This document shows positions 21,387 to 31,653 of a DNA stretch of 64,000 nucleotides, in pieces. The DNA lies in contig NC_061816.1 in NCBI RefSeq assembly GCF_021462225.1, positions 25,591,049-25,655,048 of the forward strand, read 5' to 3'. The notes beneath the pieces are model-generated. The model was not told the DNA's origin. It saw only the letters and a program-made list of their open reading frames with translations, and searched no databases. Made by a program: the position numbers and the translations under genes. The number at the start of each line of letters is the position of its first letter. Position 1 is the stretch's first letter. Origin of the DNA: Girardinichthys multiradiatus. Its lineage: Eukaryota; Chordata; Actinopteri; Cyprinodontiformes; Goodeidae.

Positions 21387-21404
21387 TGGTCCTTCGAAGC
21401 CGGA
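21387..21404 (+). other. ERV1 primer binding site, tRNA-Tyr-like
   Basis: 'tggtccttcgaagccgga' starts 5 bp after the LTR. It complements the 3' end of vertebrate tRNA-Tyr (CCA plus acceptor stem) except for one extra A. Confidence 0.7.
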
Positions 21405-21653
21405 TTAATTCAATAACCTTATTTCTCTTTGCTTTAACAGTGACTCTGGGATCCGTGGGGGAAGCCTGACGTCGAGCGAAGCACCGCTGCACAGCCTCCA
21501 TTAGCCGGAGTGGCTGAAAGTCCCGGTGTGTGTGAATTCACACCTGGCCAGTGGGTTATTGCCTTCCTCTGCGCGGGGTGACTCTCACAGGGTCCAAAGA
21601 GTCACCAAGAAGTCAACTCCGAGGTGAGACAGTTTTAAAATACAGTTCATAGG

Positions 21654-22025
21654 AAAAGTACTTAACAGTCGTTGGTAGTGCGTCGCCGGTAAGGACGCTG
21701 CATTAGAATGGTTTTATTCCACCGTGAAAGGGATAGTGACAAATTTGGTACAATCCCGCCGTGAAGGGGATTAAAGAAAACGACTGAGGATTATTCACCT
21801 GTGAGGGAATAGAGTAAGCGCTATATAAATAAAAGAAGAAAAGTACTTAAAAGTCGTTGGTAGTGCGTCGCCGGTAAGGACGCTGCATTGGGATGGTTTT
21901 ATTCCACCGTGAAAGGAATAGTGACAAATTAAGGTAGGGCCCCGCCAAGAAGGGGGCCAAATAAAACGACTAAGGGTTATTCCCCTGCGAGGGAATAGAA
22001 TAAGCGCTATAAAAGTAAAAAGAAC
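21654..22025 (+). repeat. 185-bp tandem duplication in ERV1 leader
   Basis: Two direct copies with a period of 185 bp (for example 'aagtactta' at 21656 and 21841). Both contain 'gtgcgtcgccggtaaggac' and 'tattccaccgtgaaag'. They lie in the untranslated leader, where packaging signals are expected. Confidence 0.9.
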
Positions 22026-22359
22026 GGAGTAAATTGAGCTCATAAAATAACACCAAGTTAACTTAGAAAAATTACAAGGTACCTGAAACTAACTGTGTGA
22101 CTGTGTTGTGTGTATATGGAGGACTAAGCATTTTAATAGAATCATAGCAGGATTCTGCTAGTCCTGTGTTTTCTTTTGCCCAGATTAAAACTACGTACTG
22201 GTGACTTTGGAGATTCAGGTCGGATTTCATTCCAGAAAATTAACACCGCTGCGAATTAGTCGCAGTAGAAGGGCGTGTTAATGTCCTCTCCTTAAAGTCT
22301 CATGCCAGTGACCTTTTATCTGGGACATTTATACTATAATTAAACTAACATAAAACATA

Positions 22360-23100
22360 ATGGAGAAGAAACAAAGTAAACTAATTGACTTAGAATGGGA
22401 GGTAAAGTTTATGGAGAACTATGTAAAAGGAGCAGGTATGATCTGTCATAGATGGAATAAAAAATAAAAAACATGGGTTTTTGGGCAAATTAGATACAAA
22501 GGATGTCTTAAAATTACAAGGGGATCTAAAATTAGCAATAATGAAAACTAAAAAGAGAAAAATAACAAAGAACAATGGGGGAAGAACAGAGAAAAAGCTC
22601 TGATTTAACAGAAATATGTGCACGATGGCATAAAAATACGGATTTTCAGGTAACTTAATTATCACTGAAATCCTAAAACTACACGGGGATCTTAAACTGG
22701 AGATTATGCATTCAAAAGATTCAAGAGACAATAAAAAACCTTGCCAGATTATAATTTCAAAGGGGACTTTTCAGTCCCTGAGTGCACACAGTTGATAAAC
22801 AGATTAAAACAAAAAGTTTAATTAAAAGAACAACAATAAGAGCAGCTTTTAACTGACATAGCCATAATACTGAGGCCTTAAGAAAAGCACAGGAAAAAAC
22901 TTTCAGCTTAACTGAAAACAAATAAAGGGGGGCGGACTGCCACCCATCCCAGTTTAGAATACCAAGGTAGCCCCAAATTATAAAGACTAAGAGGTGGTTT
23001 TAGAGGACGTGGTAAAAGAAGTTAAAAGAGGAGGTGACAATGTGGACAACATGGAAACTGTCCAACTGGACAACCCAGTGAACAATGACTAGAGAAGAGA
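22360..23100 (+). pseudogene. ERV1 gag remnant
   Basis: An ATG at 22360 opens a short frame ('MEKKQSKLIDLEWEVKF') that stops after about 35 codons. Further on, near 23000-23090, Gly/Arg-rich and 'CGQHGNC'-like residues suggest a decayed nucleocapsid with a partial zinc knuckle. Position after the leader supports gag. No intact frame exists. Confidence 0.45.
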
Positions 23101-23432
23101 GAACAGAATGTTGTTAAAGAAGTAATCTGAGAGTAAAAGATTTTGTAGGCAAGCATTAGTGAGAAACAGGTGCTTTAAAAATCATTCTATGGTGTTATAC
23201 TACCAACAATATCATGATAAAATGCAAAAGATTCATTTTACAGGGAAATAATTCCATATTTGGCTCAGATTGTGTGCATTCTTGATTTTTCCTCTTTGAG
23301 AGAAGTTAAATTTCAGCTCTGTGAAACGACCTTGACAAAGAGATGCAGCTGCCTGAAAACAAAGATAAAACTTCTGCAAACAGCAGAAGCCTGTCTCTGC
23401 TGAAAGGTCTGAAATAAATTGTAACTCTACCC

Positions 23433-23700
23433 TGCATGTGTCAAACTCAAGGTCCGCGGGCCAAAACCGGACCCCAGAAGTTTAGTGATTCTCTAGAAGT
23501 AGAGCCTTTTAATATGGTGATTGTGTGCTTGAATGTTATTTTGTCAATCAATAAGCAGTTTTGTCTACATTCTGCCACAATCTGCCTTTTGAAAATGTTT
23601 TGAATCTTGCTCTTTATGTATAAAAAAAAAAAAGAAAGAAAAGAAAAATTGGCTAAAGTCTGCAGACACAAAATGAACTTGGATTGAAGCTCTAACTATG
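23433..23700 (-). mobile_element. Probable hAT-type nonautonomous fragment
   Basis: 'tgtgtcaaactcaaggtcc' followed by 'gcgggccaaa' is a terminal sequence widespread in vertebrate nonautonomous hAT elements. The rest of the fragment runs into a poly-A tract near 23625. The partner end was not found. Confidence 0.45.
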
Positions 23701-25062
23701 TTTATTTAATCTGAGATCCTCTCCAAATGCAACAGTATATGTCAGTCTACATGAGATACTAACAACTTCACCTACTGGTATAATATAAAGATCTGAGTGA
23801 ATATGTGAAACAAACAATGATGAAAGTTTTTCAACAGGTGATGCTCATCCAGGAGGAAGACAGTGTTCCTAGGAAATGCAGCTCATTCATTAACAATCAA
23901 TTTTTCTCCTATAGGTGGAAGTTTTGCTGACTAATCATAGGCTGGATCTATGAAACATTATGTGCACAGAACAAATGACCAAGGTTCTGACTGACTTATG
24001 AACCTCACTGACCTGACAATGATAACATGACACCCAACAGACAACACCTTTAAGGTGGACCCACTAAGACCACCTTATTGATTCTTGGTGAATAAAAAAA
24101 AAAAAAAAAGAATTGAAGCGTTCAAAACAGACCTAGTGGAAACAAAAGGGGTTATGAGGAAACAATGTGCATTTTAAGAATAATAGAAGTCAAATTATGT
24201 TCAAATTTTTGCAAATAAAAATTACTCTGACAGAGAAATAAGTAAGTAGTGTGTGAATGTGTGTGAATGGGAATGACTGATTTCATTGTAATGCATCTTT
24301 GAGGGACATTAAAAGCGCTAATAAAGGTCTGATGTTCTGATGATCTTTGCCAAATTTATATCTTAATAAGGTTTCCAGAATCTTTTTCAAAAAATCATTT
24401 AAAGATGGCAAAGGTTCTACCTCTACTGAAAATACTGATAACCATAAGAAAGTTCATAGACCCGTCTTGAATTTTTCCTAATTCTTTTACAAACAGGTTA
24501 TTTAAACTTTCATGTGGCCAAATGTCTGTGTTTGACTTTCTGTTTTTGTGAAATAAATGTCTGTTTCATGTTATGTAAAAATTAGAGTCCTCAACATTAC
24601 CATAATAATATTAGGTCAGTTCTCTATGGTAAAACAAAAAGATTTTAACAGATGTTTAGACTTTTTCCAGTCAGGTTCAAAATGATTGAATTAGACTCAA
24701 ACTTAACATAAGATGAAATTAACCTTAACAGAATTACTGGACTGGACTGAAATAGATAAAACTTTAGTTAATTGAAACAAACTTTAGTTACTTGAATTAA
24801 ATACAAAGCTGACTGAAAGTGTATGTTGTATCTATAAAACTGGGTAAGATAAACTAAGATTATAAGATATAATATGCCCTTAATTTTTTTGTGTTCATCA
24901 GTGAGTGAGTTTTTATTTTTTATTTTTAATAAGAACTAAACCAAGCATTATTTATAATAATAGCAACTACCAAAAATATTGATCTCATTTTTAAATGTAA
25001 TAAGGACTTACTTTATAAAATATGATAAAAAAGAATAATAAGAATTTGGAAAAACAGAGGCT
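23701..25062. other. ERV1 interior without recognisable coding
   Basis: AT-rich, stop-dense sequence between the gag and pol remnants, including a poly-A run near 24095. Protease and the start of RT would be expected here, but no motif can be read. Confidence 0.4.
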
Positions 25063-25222
25063 TTAAACCTCTGCAGGAACAGCACTGACACTGTCAAAGG
25101 TAGATCCTAATACAGGAATCTGGAAGCTCATTCTGGCGTGGATAGTCAAAGTCCATCCAAGGACACATTTAGATGAGGCAGAGGGACAAATACAGGGCTT
25201 AGCTGAGAGCAAAGAGAGCAAC

Positions 25223-25963
25223 ATGCATCCTGCCCTAGCTGCTGTCCCACCTGAACTATGGTCCCAATCATCAACTGATGTAGGGCTTATAAAGGGGTTC
25301 CCACCATACAAGGTTAAACTAATATCTGAAAAAAGGCCATTAGTCCGTCAATACCCCTTAAAGCCAGAAGCTGAAGAAGGTACTAAGCCAGTAATACAAG
25401 ATATGTTGAAGTCAGGAATATTAAGAGAAGCACCTGACGCTACATGCAAGGCATATCACACTGATATCACTATTATTATCACAGCCAAACATAACTCTAA
25501 AAAGATGTGCCCTTTAAATCCAAGTACTCTAATACCTACTGCAGAAGATGGAAAACCACATTCTTATAAAGCAAAAGTTGAAGAAGACACCAAACCCAGA
25601 CAAGACATTTCTCAAACCCTTATACCAGATTCATGTGTTGTGTTTGTAGATGGCTCAGCATCTAAAGATGAATATGGAAAGAATAGAGTTGGTTATGCAA
25701 TAACAACCATCGATAGGATAATAGAAGCTAAATCTCTTCCCAATACATGCTCAGCCCAAACAGCAGAATTATATGCTGTAGTAAGAGCATGTGAATTACA
25801 TGAGGGACAAATACTTACTATATACACAGACAGCCAATACGTTTTCGGATCAGTACATCACCATGCTAAGATTTGGCAAAATAGAGGTTTTAAAACATCA
25901 TCAGGGACAGAACTAACTCATTTCAACCTATTAAAGAGAAAATGTCAGATCTGCTATTTATAG
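25223..25963 (+). pseudogene. ERV1 pol: RT start fused to RNase H by deletion
   Basis: A 246-codon open frame joins two distant pol parts. Residues about 5-70 are the N-terminal RT segment ('VPPELWSQSSTDVGLIKG', 'RPLVRQYPLKPEAEEG'). Residues about 130-235 are RNase H, with D in 'VVFVDGSAS', E in 'AQTAELYAVVRACE' and D in 'IYTDSQYVFG'. The whole RT fingers-palm with the catalytic 'YxDD' is missing between them, so reverse transcription is impossible from this gene. The frame stays open, which fits a deletion inherited from the parent copy rather than slow decay. Confidence 0.85.
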
Positions 25964-26960
25964 ACACAGACGTGCTGAAAGACGCCCAACAGTCAGCAAC
26001 CAAGACAGAAATAAAGGCCTGGCTAAAGAGAGGAGCACAGAAAAAAGATGACATCTATCAGATAGAAGATAAACCAATCCTCCCAAAAAATGTATACAAC
26101 ACAGCGGCTACAGTGACACATTGGGAAGACCCACGTGTCAAGGGGGGAATATGTCACATCTGGTAAAGCATTAATGCTACACTATAAATATTTCTGACTA
26201 TGCAAATCATTTTTGCAGATCATGCATAATTTGTTGCAAACACGGGGAAAGAAATATTGCCTAGTTGTAATAGATGAACCTAGTGACACATTTCTTCCCC
26301 ACATATGGTATCCCACAGATTATAAGGTCAGATAATGGAACTCATTTTGTAAATAAATTAATAGAACTAAGTTCTAATGCATTAGGGTTTCAGTTAAAGA
26401 TTAAGGAAAACAATGGAAGAAACAGGGAGGCCATGACCCGAATGCCTATCCCTGGTTAAATTATGGATGAGAATAACTCCAAATAAAACTGGTCTTACTC
26501 CATTTGCCACCTACTGTACATCATTGTATAACTCCACCCACTGTGTTCTGAGCCTGAGATCACGTGACACCAAGTTGCTGATGTGAATTTGTATTCTCAA
26601 AGAAATAGTACATGGCAGACCGTTTTCTCTGCCCTCTGACATGAATGAAATAGAGAAAGCACAACAGGAACCTTCATTAGCTGAGTGGATGAATAAAATG
26701 TTGCAGACAAAAGAAGAACAAATGTCCAGTGGTCTGCCGATAATCTCTGCTCCTATCCCACAGAATGAGGCCTGGAGACCTGGTCCTGATTAAGACACTC
26801 CACCGGAAGGATTGGAGCACTCCTTGGTGGAAAGGGCCGTTTCAAATACTCCTGACAACGCCCACAGCTCTGAAAATAGCAGAGAGGCCTTCCTGGATCC
26901 ATAAAAGCCACTGTAAGCCAGTTTTGCCGTTACAGGAGCCAAACCAACCGACGGGGTAGC
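25942..26960 (+). pseudogene. ERV1 integrase remnant
   Basis: Three separated pieces. Frame 25942-26166 holds the end of RNase H and the linker. Frame 26274-26459 holds part of the catalytic core ('FPTYGIPQIIRSDNGTHFVN', containing the second catalytic Asp). Frame 26765-26959 holds the C-terminal domain ('[20 protein letters not shown]', '[15 protein letters not shown]'). The zinc domain and the first Asp and final Glu regions are deleted or shifted. Confidence 0.8.
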
Positions 26961-27480
26961 AGAGGAAGTCCGGGTTCAAAGATGGCCCAGCGTCTCAAAC
27001 CGGTGAAGAAAACAGCTGATCTGCGCCCAATTATAAAATGGCTCTCTGTAACTTGTGGACAGGACTGATAAGCCTGAGCTTAATTCTGGTAGCAGGACTC
27101 TTTCTCTATCTAAAGCAGGATCCACAGGAGGTGATACCGAACCAGAAGAGATGGACATCAGACGGGACCCATCTCAGAACACTGACGGAAGAACATGACG
27201 CACATCCATTCCTACAGAATTTCTGGTATTGTTCATGGTGGCAAATGCAACACTGAACTAGGTAGAAATGCACGAAAATGAAGGGGACGATTATGATGAC
27301 ATGTTGTAAATAAATCACATCAAAAGCCTGAGTGTACTCATACATTGTATTTCATAAAATGACCTTACAGCAGAAAATCGAAAGAAGTTGTTGCTTAAGT
27401 GAAATGAGAAAAAGTACAATGATGACATAAACAGGGCAGATTTTGAAATTCCTTTATTATGTTTCACTGTTTTCATTAAT
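26960..27480 (+). pseudogene. ERV1 env remnant (short)
   Basis: Frame 27038-27256 begins with a hydrophobic segment ('LISLSLILVAGLFLYL') like a signal or anchor segment and follows the integrase directly, where env is expected. Only about 70 codons remain and no surface or fusion domain is recognisable. The assignment rests on position. Confidence 0.35.
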
Positions 27481-27484
27481 TAAG

Positions 27485-27600
27485 TATTATTCTTTTATTT
27501 TTATGATTTCAAGTATCATTCTTTTATTTTTATGATTTCAAGTATCATTATTTTATTTTTATGATTTCAAGTATCATTATTTTATTTTTATGATTTCAAG
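27485..27600. repeat. Four 29-bp tandem repeats in ERV1 3' region
   Basis: Head-to-tail units starting at 27485, 27514, 27543 and 27572, each ending 'tatgatttcaag'. Only one or two bases vary between units. Confidence 0.95.
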
Positions 27601-27750
27601 TATTAATCAACATTTAACTTTTAATGGTCGCCGAGGGCGGCGGGGCCGTATGAGTATTTCCCACAAAATATAATCTGTTTACCGTCCGTGGGTTTTCGCT
27701 CATACAAAGTATTTTTCTTACTCGTTTTTATATTAAATGTTTTTACTTGT

Positions 27751-27765
27751 GATAAAAGGAGGGAC
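27751..27765 (+). other. ERV1 polypurine tract
   Basis: 'aaaaggaggga' directly precedes the 3' LTR, the expected plus-strand primer site. Confidence 0.8.
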
Positions 27766-28058
27766 TGTTGGATGGGTGTGAGGACTTGTTATCACTCATG
27801 TAAAAACCTTGGGTTGCAAGGCACCTGCACTATGCCTTCCTCCCTGTGTGTGTGAGATCATTGTTATCTCTGTGTGAACCAGCCTCCTTTCCGTCTCACA
27901 CACATACACCCTGTCTGAACTGTCTGTTGAACTGTGTATATAAATAAAGAGATAGGGTGTCAAAACTTTGTAGTTTCACTGCAAAGTGGGCTACCCTTGT
28001 CACAAGTAACTATGACTGTATCGTTCTTACCTCTGAGTTGACTAAATAATACCTAACA
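27766..28058 (+). repeat. ERV1 3' LTR
   Basis: Line-by-line comparison shows no difference from the 5' LTR over 293 bp. It is followed by the target duplication 'aggtc'. Confidence 0.95.
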
Positions 28059-28122
28059 AGGTCGTTAGCTGCTTAAAGACACCTGTCCGCCCCACACAAT
28101 CAGTAAGACTCAAACTACTAAC

Positions 28123-29145
28123 ATGGCTAAGCCTAAAGAGCTGTCCAAAGACACCAGTGACAAAATTGTAGACCTCTACAAGGCTGGAAAGGGCTACGAA
28201 GCAATTGCCAAGCAGCTTGGTGAAAAAAGATCAACTATTGGAGCAATTATTAGAAAATGGAAGAAGCTAAACATGACTGTCAATCTCCCTCGGACTGGGG
28301 CTCCATGCAAGATCACACCTCGTGGCATATCAATGATTCAAAGAAAGGTGAGGAATCAGCCCAGAACTACATGGGAGGAGCTGGTCAATGACCTGAAGAG
28401 AGCTGGCACCACTGTTTCCAAGGTTACCGTGGGTACACTAAGACGCCATAGTTTAAAGTCATGCAGGGCACGGAAGGTTCCCCTGCTTAAATCAGCTCAC
28501 GTCCAGGCCCGTCTTAAGTGTGCCCATGACCATTTGGACGATCAAGAGGAGTCATGGTGAGAAAGTTCTGTGGTCAGATGAGACCAAAATAGAACTTGTT
28601 GGTCTTAATTCCACTTGGCATGTTTGGAGGACGAAGAATGATAAGTACCATCCCAAAAGCACCATCCCTACTGTGAAGCATGAGGATGGAAGCATCATGC
28701 TTTGGGGGTGTTTTTCTGTACATGGGACAGGATGACTGCACTGTATTAAGGAGAGGATGAGCAGGGCCATGTATTGCGAGATTTTCGGGAGCAACCTCCT
28801 TCCCTCAGTTAGAGCATTGAAGATCGGTCGTGGCTGGGTCTTCCAACATGACAATGACCCAATAAACATACAGCCAGGATAACCAAGGAGTGGCTCCTTA
28901 AGAAGCATATCAAGGTTCTGGAGTGGCCTAGCCAGTCTCCAGACCTAAACCCTATAGAAAATCTTTGGAGGTAGCTCAAACTCCGTGTTTCTCAGCGACA
29001 GCCCAGAAACCTGGCTAATCTGGAGAAGAACTGTGTGGAGGAATGGGCCAAAATCCCTGCTGCAGTTTGCGCAAACCTGGTGATAAACTACAGGAAACGT
29101 TTGACCTCTGTAATTGCAAACAAAGGCTACTGTAACAAATATTAA
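28123..29145 (+). pseudogene. Tc1 transposase of element D, broken
   Basis: The start at 28123 ('[20 protein letters not shown]') opens a paired helix-turn-helix domain that runs intact to about residue 140. A one-base insertion near 28555 ('tcatggtgagaaag') shifts frame just before the first catalytic Asp ('VLWSDETKIEL', frame 28520). Further shifts follow near 28735 and 28860. The last part reads '[11 protein letters not shown]' near 28940 and '[20 protein letters not shown]'. The gene is dead. The start lies 60 bp after the provirus, whose insertion split off the element's 5' untranslated region. Confidence 0.85.
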
Positions 29146-29364
29146 CATTGATTTTCACAGATGTTCAAATACTTATTTGCAGCAATAACACACAAATAAA
29201 TTATTAAACAATCATACATTGTGATTTCCGGATTTATTTTTTTTAGATTATGTCTCTCACAGTGGACATGCACCTAAGATGAAAATTTTAGACCCCTCCA
29301 TGATTTCTAAGCAGGAGAACTTGCAAAGTCGCAGGGTATTCAAATACTTATTTTCCTCACTGTA

Positions 29365-29772
29365 AATCCTATTGAGCATCTTTGGAAGGAGCTGAAACAT
29401 GCCGTCTGGAAAAAGCACCCTTCAAACCTGAGACAACTGGAGCAGTTTGCTCATGAGGAGTGGGCCAAAATACCTGCTGGGAGGTGCAGAAGTCTCATTG
29501 ACAGTTACAGGAATTGTTTGATTGCAGTGATTAAAGGTTGTGCAACAAAATATTAAGTTAAGGGTACCATCTTTTTGTCCACGGCTGTTTCATGAGTTTA
29601 TTTTTTTAAATAATTCTGTTGAAGCATGTTTGAATATCAATGTCTGACTTTCATTTGTTAATTTTTATAGACATTTTATTCATTGTTAACTTTGTCAGAT
29701 TAGAGTTATTTCTGTGACCATTGTAGGTTTTTCTTTCATTAACCGAGAGGTACCAACAATTTTGTAAACGTG
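29365..29772 (+). pseudogene. Tc1 element E transposase C-terminus and right end
   Basis: Resumes the frame cut at 20790: 'NPIEHLWKELKHAVW', '[20 protein letters not shown]' and 'GCATKY' before the stop. It then runs into a right inverted repeat ending 'aattttgtaaacgtg' next to TA at 29773-29774. The catalytic Glu is the first conserved residue after the junction. Confidence 0.8.
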
Positions 29773-29779
29773 TACATTA

Positions 29780-31128
29780 ACTAAACCATGGTAAGGCATA
29801 TTTGTCACTTCCAGTTTTCACTGTTGCACTCGGTGCATTGTTTGGTGTGGGAAGGCTCTCTCGTTTGATCTGATTTCTCTCTAGTGTGATACCTCTGACT
29901 TGTTCTAATACATAAGCACGTTAAAACACATACTTTCTGTTGCTGCATTTAACGTTTGGGGACTTTCCGTGTCTTACACAATTTTTCAAGTGGTGGTAAG
30001 GGGTTGCTAGCTTAGCGTTAGCTTTAGCTCCACCATGGCTACCCATTCTGCTGTTTCTCTGAGTCTCCTCCTCTCTCTTGCTCTCTGTGTCAGATGTTCA
30101 GTTACTCCTCTGCCTCCTTTAGATAATGGTATGTGTAATAAATGTAGCCTTTTTGTAGTTTTGGAGGTGAGGAATTAGAGGCCCGGCCACCGAGGGTAGC
30201 TCACCGTAGCAGTCCTCCAGCAGAGCCCACGCATCCGGGGCCTCAGGCCAGCTGGGTGACAGTACGTAGAAAGCATAGTCCTATATCCCAGCCCACAGGT
30301 CACCACCAACCCGTCTGTGTTTCTAACAGATTTTCCCCACTCAGCGACTCACCTGCTGAGAAGCCAACTCTGGTAATTGGCAGCTCCATAGTCAGAAACA
30401 TCGAACTAGAGACACCGGCGACCATAGTCAAATGTCTGCCAGGGACCAGAACGGGAAACATCAAATCCTACCTGAAACTGCTGGCTAAGGATAAGCATAA
30501 ATACAGTAAGATTGTTATTCACGCTGGCGGTAATGACACCTGGTTGCCCCAATTGGAGGTCACCAAAGTTAGTGTTGCTTCAGTGTGTAAGTTTGCCAAA
30601 ACAATGTCGGACTCCATCATTTTCGCTTATCCCCTCCTAATCTGACCAGTGACGATGTTTAGCCGCATGCTGTCATTCAACCGCTGGCTGTCTAGGTGGT
30701 GTCCAGAAAATGATGTGGGTTACATTGATAATTGGCGAACATTTTGAGGAAAACCTGGTCTGATCCGGAGAGACGGCATCCGTCCCACTTTGGATGGAGC
30801 AGCTCTTCTTTCTAGGAATCTGGCCGAATTTATTAGTTTTCCAAAACTCTGACAACCCAGGGTTCAGACCAGGAAGCAGAGGTGTAGTTTAACACTCCTC
30901 TCTGCAGCTTCTGTACTGCTATCCACCCACTACCCTATTAAGACAGTGTCTCGCCCACGGCCAAAATTTAATAGATTAAAAAATCATCTAAAAGGAGGAA
31001 ATCAGGAAAATCTCATGAAAATAAACAAAACTCAGACTAAAAAGAAAAATAAAACAATTAAATGTGGCTTACTGAACATAAGATCTCTCTCTTCAAAGAC
31101 ATTGCTAGTTAGTGACCTGATTTGTGAC
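29780..31128 (+). mobile_element. L2-type LINE with SGNH-esterase ORF1, 5' part
   Basis: Carries an ORF1-like region (30034-30850) and the very start of ORF2: frame 30946-31653 begins with 'KCGLLNIRSLSSKTLLVSDL', the opening of the LINE endonuclease. At about 31129 the LINE is interrupted by a 39-bp coding repeat of other origin. Its 3' UTR reappears from about 31590. Confidence 0.75.
30256..30852 (+). pseudogene. LINE ORF1 SGNH/GDSL esterase domain, catalytic His lost
   Basis: Some CR1/L2-clade ORF1 proteins contain an SGNH hydrolase of uncertain role in lipid binding or RNP transport. Here the nucleophile block is '[13 protein letters not shown]' (Ser at about residue 43-44 of the 129-codon frame) and the oxyanion block is 'IHAGGNDTW'. 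The frame stops at 30645, and the C-terminal block continues in another frame as 'RRDGIRPTLDGAALLSRNL' near 30768-30825. The catalytic 'DGIHP' has become 'DGIRP' (CGT at 30781-30783), so the active site is lost as well as the frame. Confidence 0.75.
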
Positions 31129-31322
31129 ACTGAGAGTCCGGCTGACGCCTCTGCCCATGCCACTGAGGGTCTCGGTGACGCCTCAGCTCCTGCTCACGTC
31201 ACTGAGGCTCCCACCGACGCCTCAGCTCCTGCTCACGTCACTGAGGGTACTGCCGGCGCCTCAGCTCCTGCTCACGTCACTGAGGGTCCCGCCGATGCCT
31301 CAGCTCCTGTTCCTAGTCTGCA
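31129..31322 (+). repeat. 39-bp coding tandem repeat
   Basis: Units begin at 31129 (33 bp), 31162, 31201, 31240 and 31279, each 'actgagg...' and each encoding a 13-residue unit like 'ADASAPAHVTEG'. They remain in one open frame with the flanking sequence. Confidence 0.95.
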
Positions 31323-31653
31323 GGGATTCAGTGAGGAACTGGTCCTCGTTCTGCCTTCTGAACCAGGCGACGAGGGGTTCGAGGAGGAAGCACCGCTGAA
31401 CCAGTTCCTGAGGGGTTTAAGGAACGTTTTGTCCTCATTCTGGCCTTTGAACCCAGAGACGAGGGTTCGCCAGGCTCCGCTTCAGCCTCCGAGGGTTCGC
31501 CAGGCTCCACGCCTCCGGAGTTCCACAGAGTTTCTGGGGGGTCCTCTGCCCTGCTTGGTCGGCCTCCTGACCAACCTGCAGGTTCCATGCGCAGGCTGCC
31601 ATTCTCACACTACTCTCCAATTTTGCATTATTTGCTGTTATTTCATCTTTTAA
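31129..31653 (+). CDS. Open frame with 13-residue repeats, unknown
   Basis: The plus-strand frame running to 31653 is first LINE ORF2 (to about 31128), then repeats, then 'FSEELVLVLPSEPGDEG', 'LNQFLRGLRNVLSSFWPLNP' and the short repeat 'PRVRQAP'. Composition (Ala, Pro, Thr, Ser, acidic) suggests disorder. I have an impression of similar stretches in fish retroelement proteins but cannot name one. It lacks its own start codon and may be a fragment of another element inserted into the LINE, so expression is doubtful. Confidence 0.35.
   Translation, partial: TESPADASAHATEGLGDASAPAHVTEAPTDASAPAHVTEGTAGASAPAHVTEGPADASAPVPSLQGFSEELVLVLPSEPGDEGFEEEAPLNQFLRGLRNVLSSFWPLNPETRVRQAPLQPPRVRQAPRLRSSTEFLGGPLPCLVGLLTNLQVPCAGCHSHTTLQFCIICCYFIF

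Larger units (their letters stand above)
21089..28058 (+). mobile_element. Endogenous retrovirus ERV1, complete ends, coding-defective
   Basis: Provirus of about 6970 bp. Two 293-bp LTRs (21089-21381 and 27766-28058) read identically by eye. Target duplication is 'aggtc' at 21084-21088 and 28059-28063. A tRNA-Tyr-like primer site and a purine tract border the LTRs. The interior is a patchwork of gag, RT, RNase H, integrase and env traces with large deletions and stops. Identical LTRs mean a recent insertion, so the defective interior was probably present in the copied RNA and mobilised by proteins from another element. Domain style (RNase H, integrase C-terminus) suggests a gamma/epsilon-like class; this is inference. 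Confidence 0.9.
20791..29362 (+). mobile_element. Tc1/mariner element D, carrying a provirus
   Basis: Tc1 transposon with ends 'cagtgagaaaataagtattt' at 20791 and its inverse ending at 29362, flanked by TA (20789-20790 and 29363-29364). Its own length is about 1.6 kb once the provirus at 21089-28058 is subtracted. Inner repeat blocks such as 'gaacaccctgcaactttgca' and 'gagacataatt' recur inverted near 29250-29340. It entered element E first, and the provirus then entered D. Confidence 0.9.

Noticed and set aside
21387..21404. A tRNA gene
   Set aside because: Only the 18-base complement of a tRNA 3' end is present, directly after an LTR; it is a primer site. The same holds at 59634-59651.
27485..27600. 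CRISPR-like array of four 29-bp repeats
   Set aside because: Units are contiguous without spacers, and the DNA is vertebrate.
31328..31620. Minus-strand frames over the 13-residue repeat region
   Set aside because: Antisense shadows of the plus-strand repeat frame.
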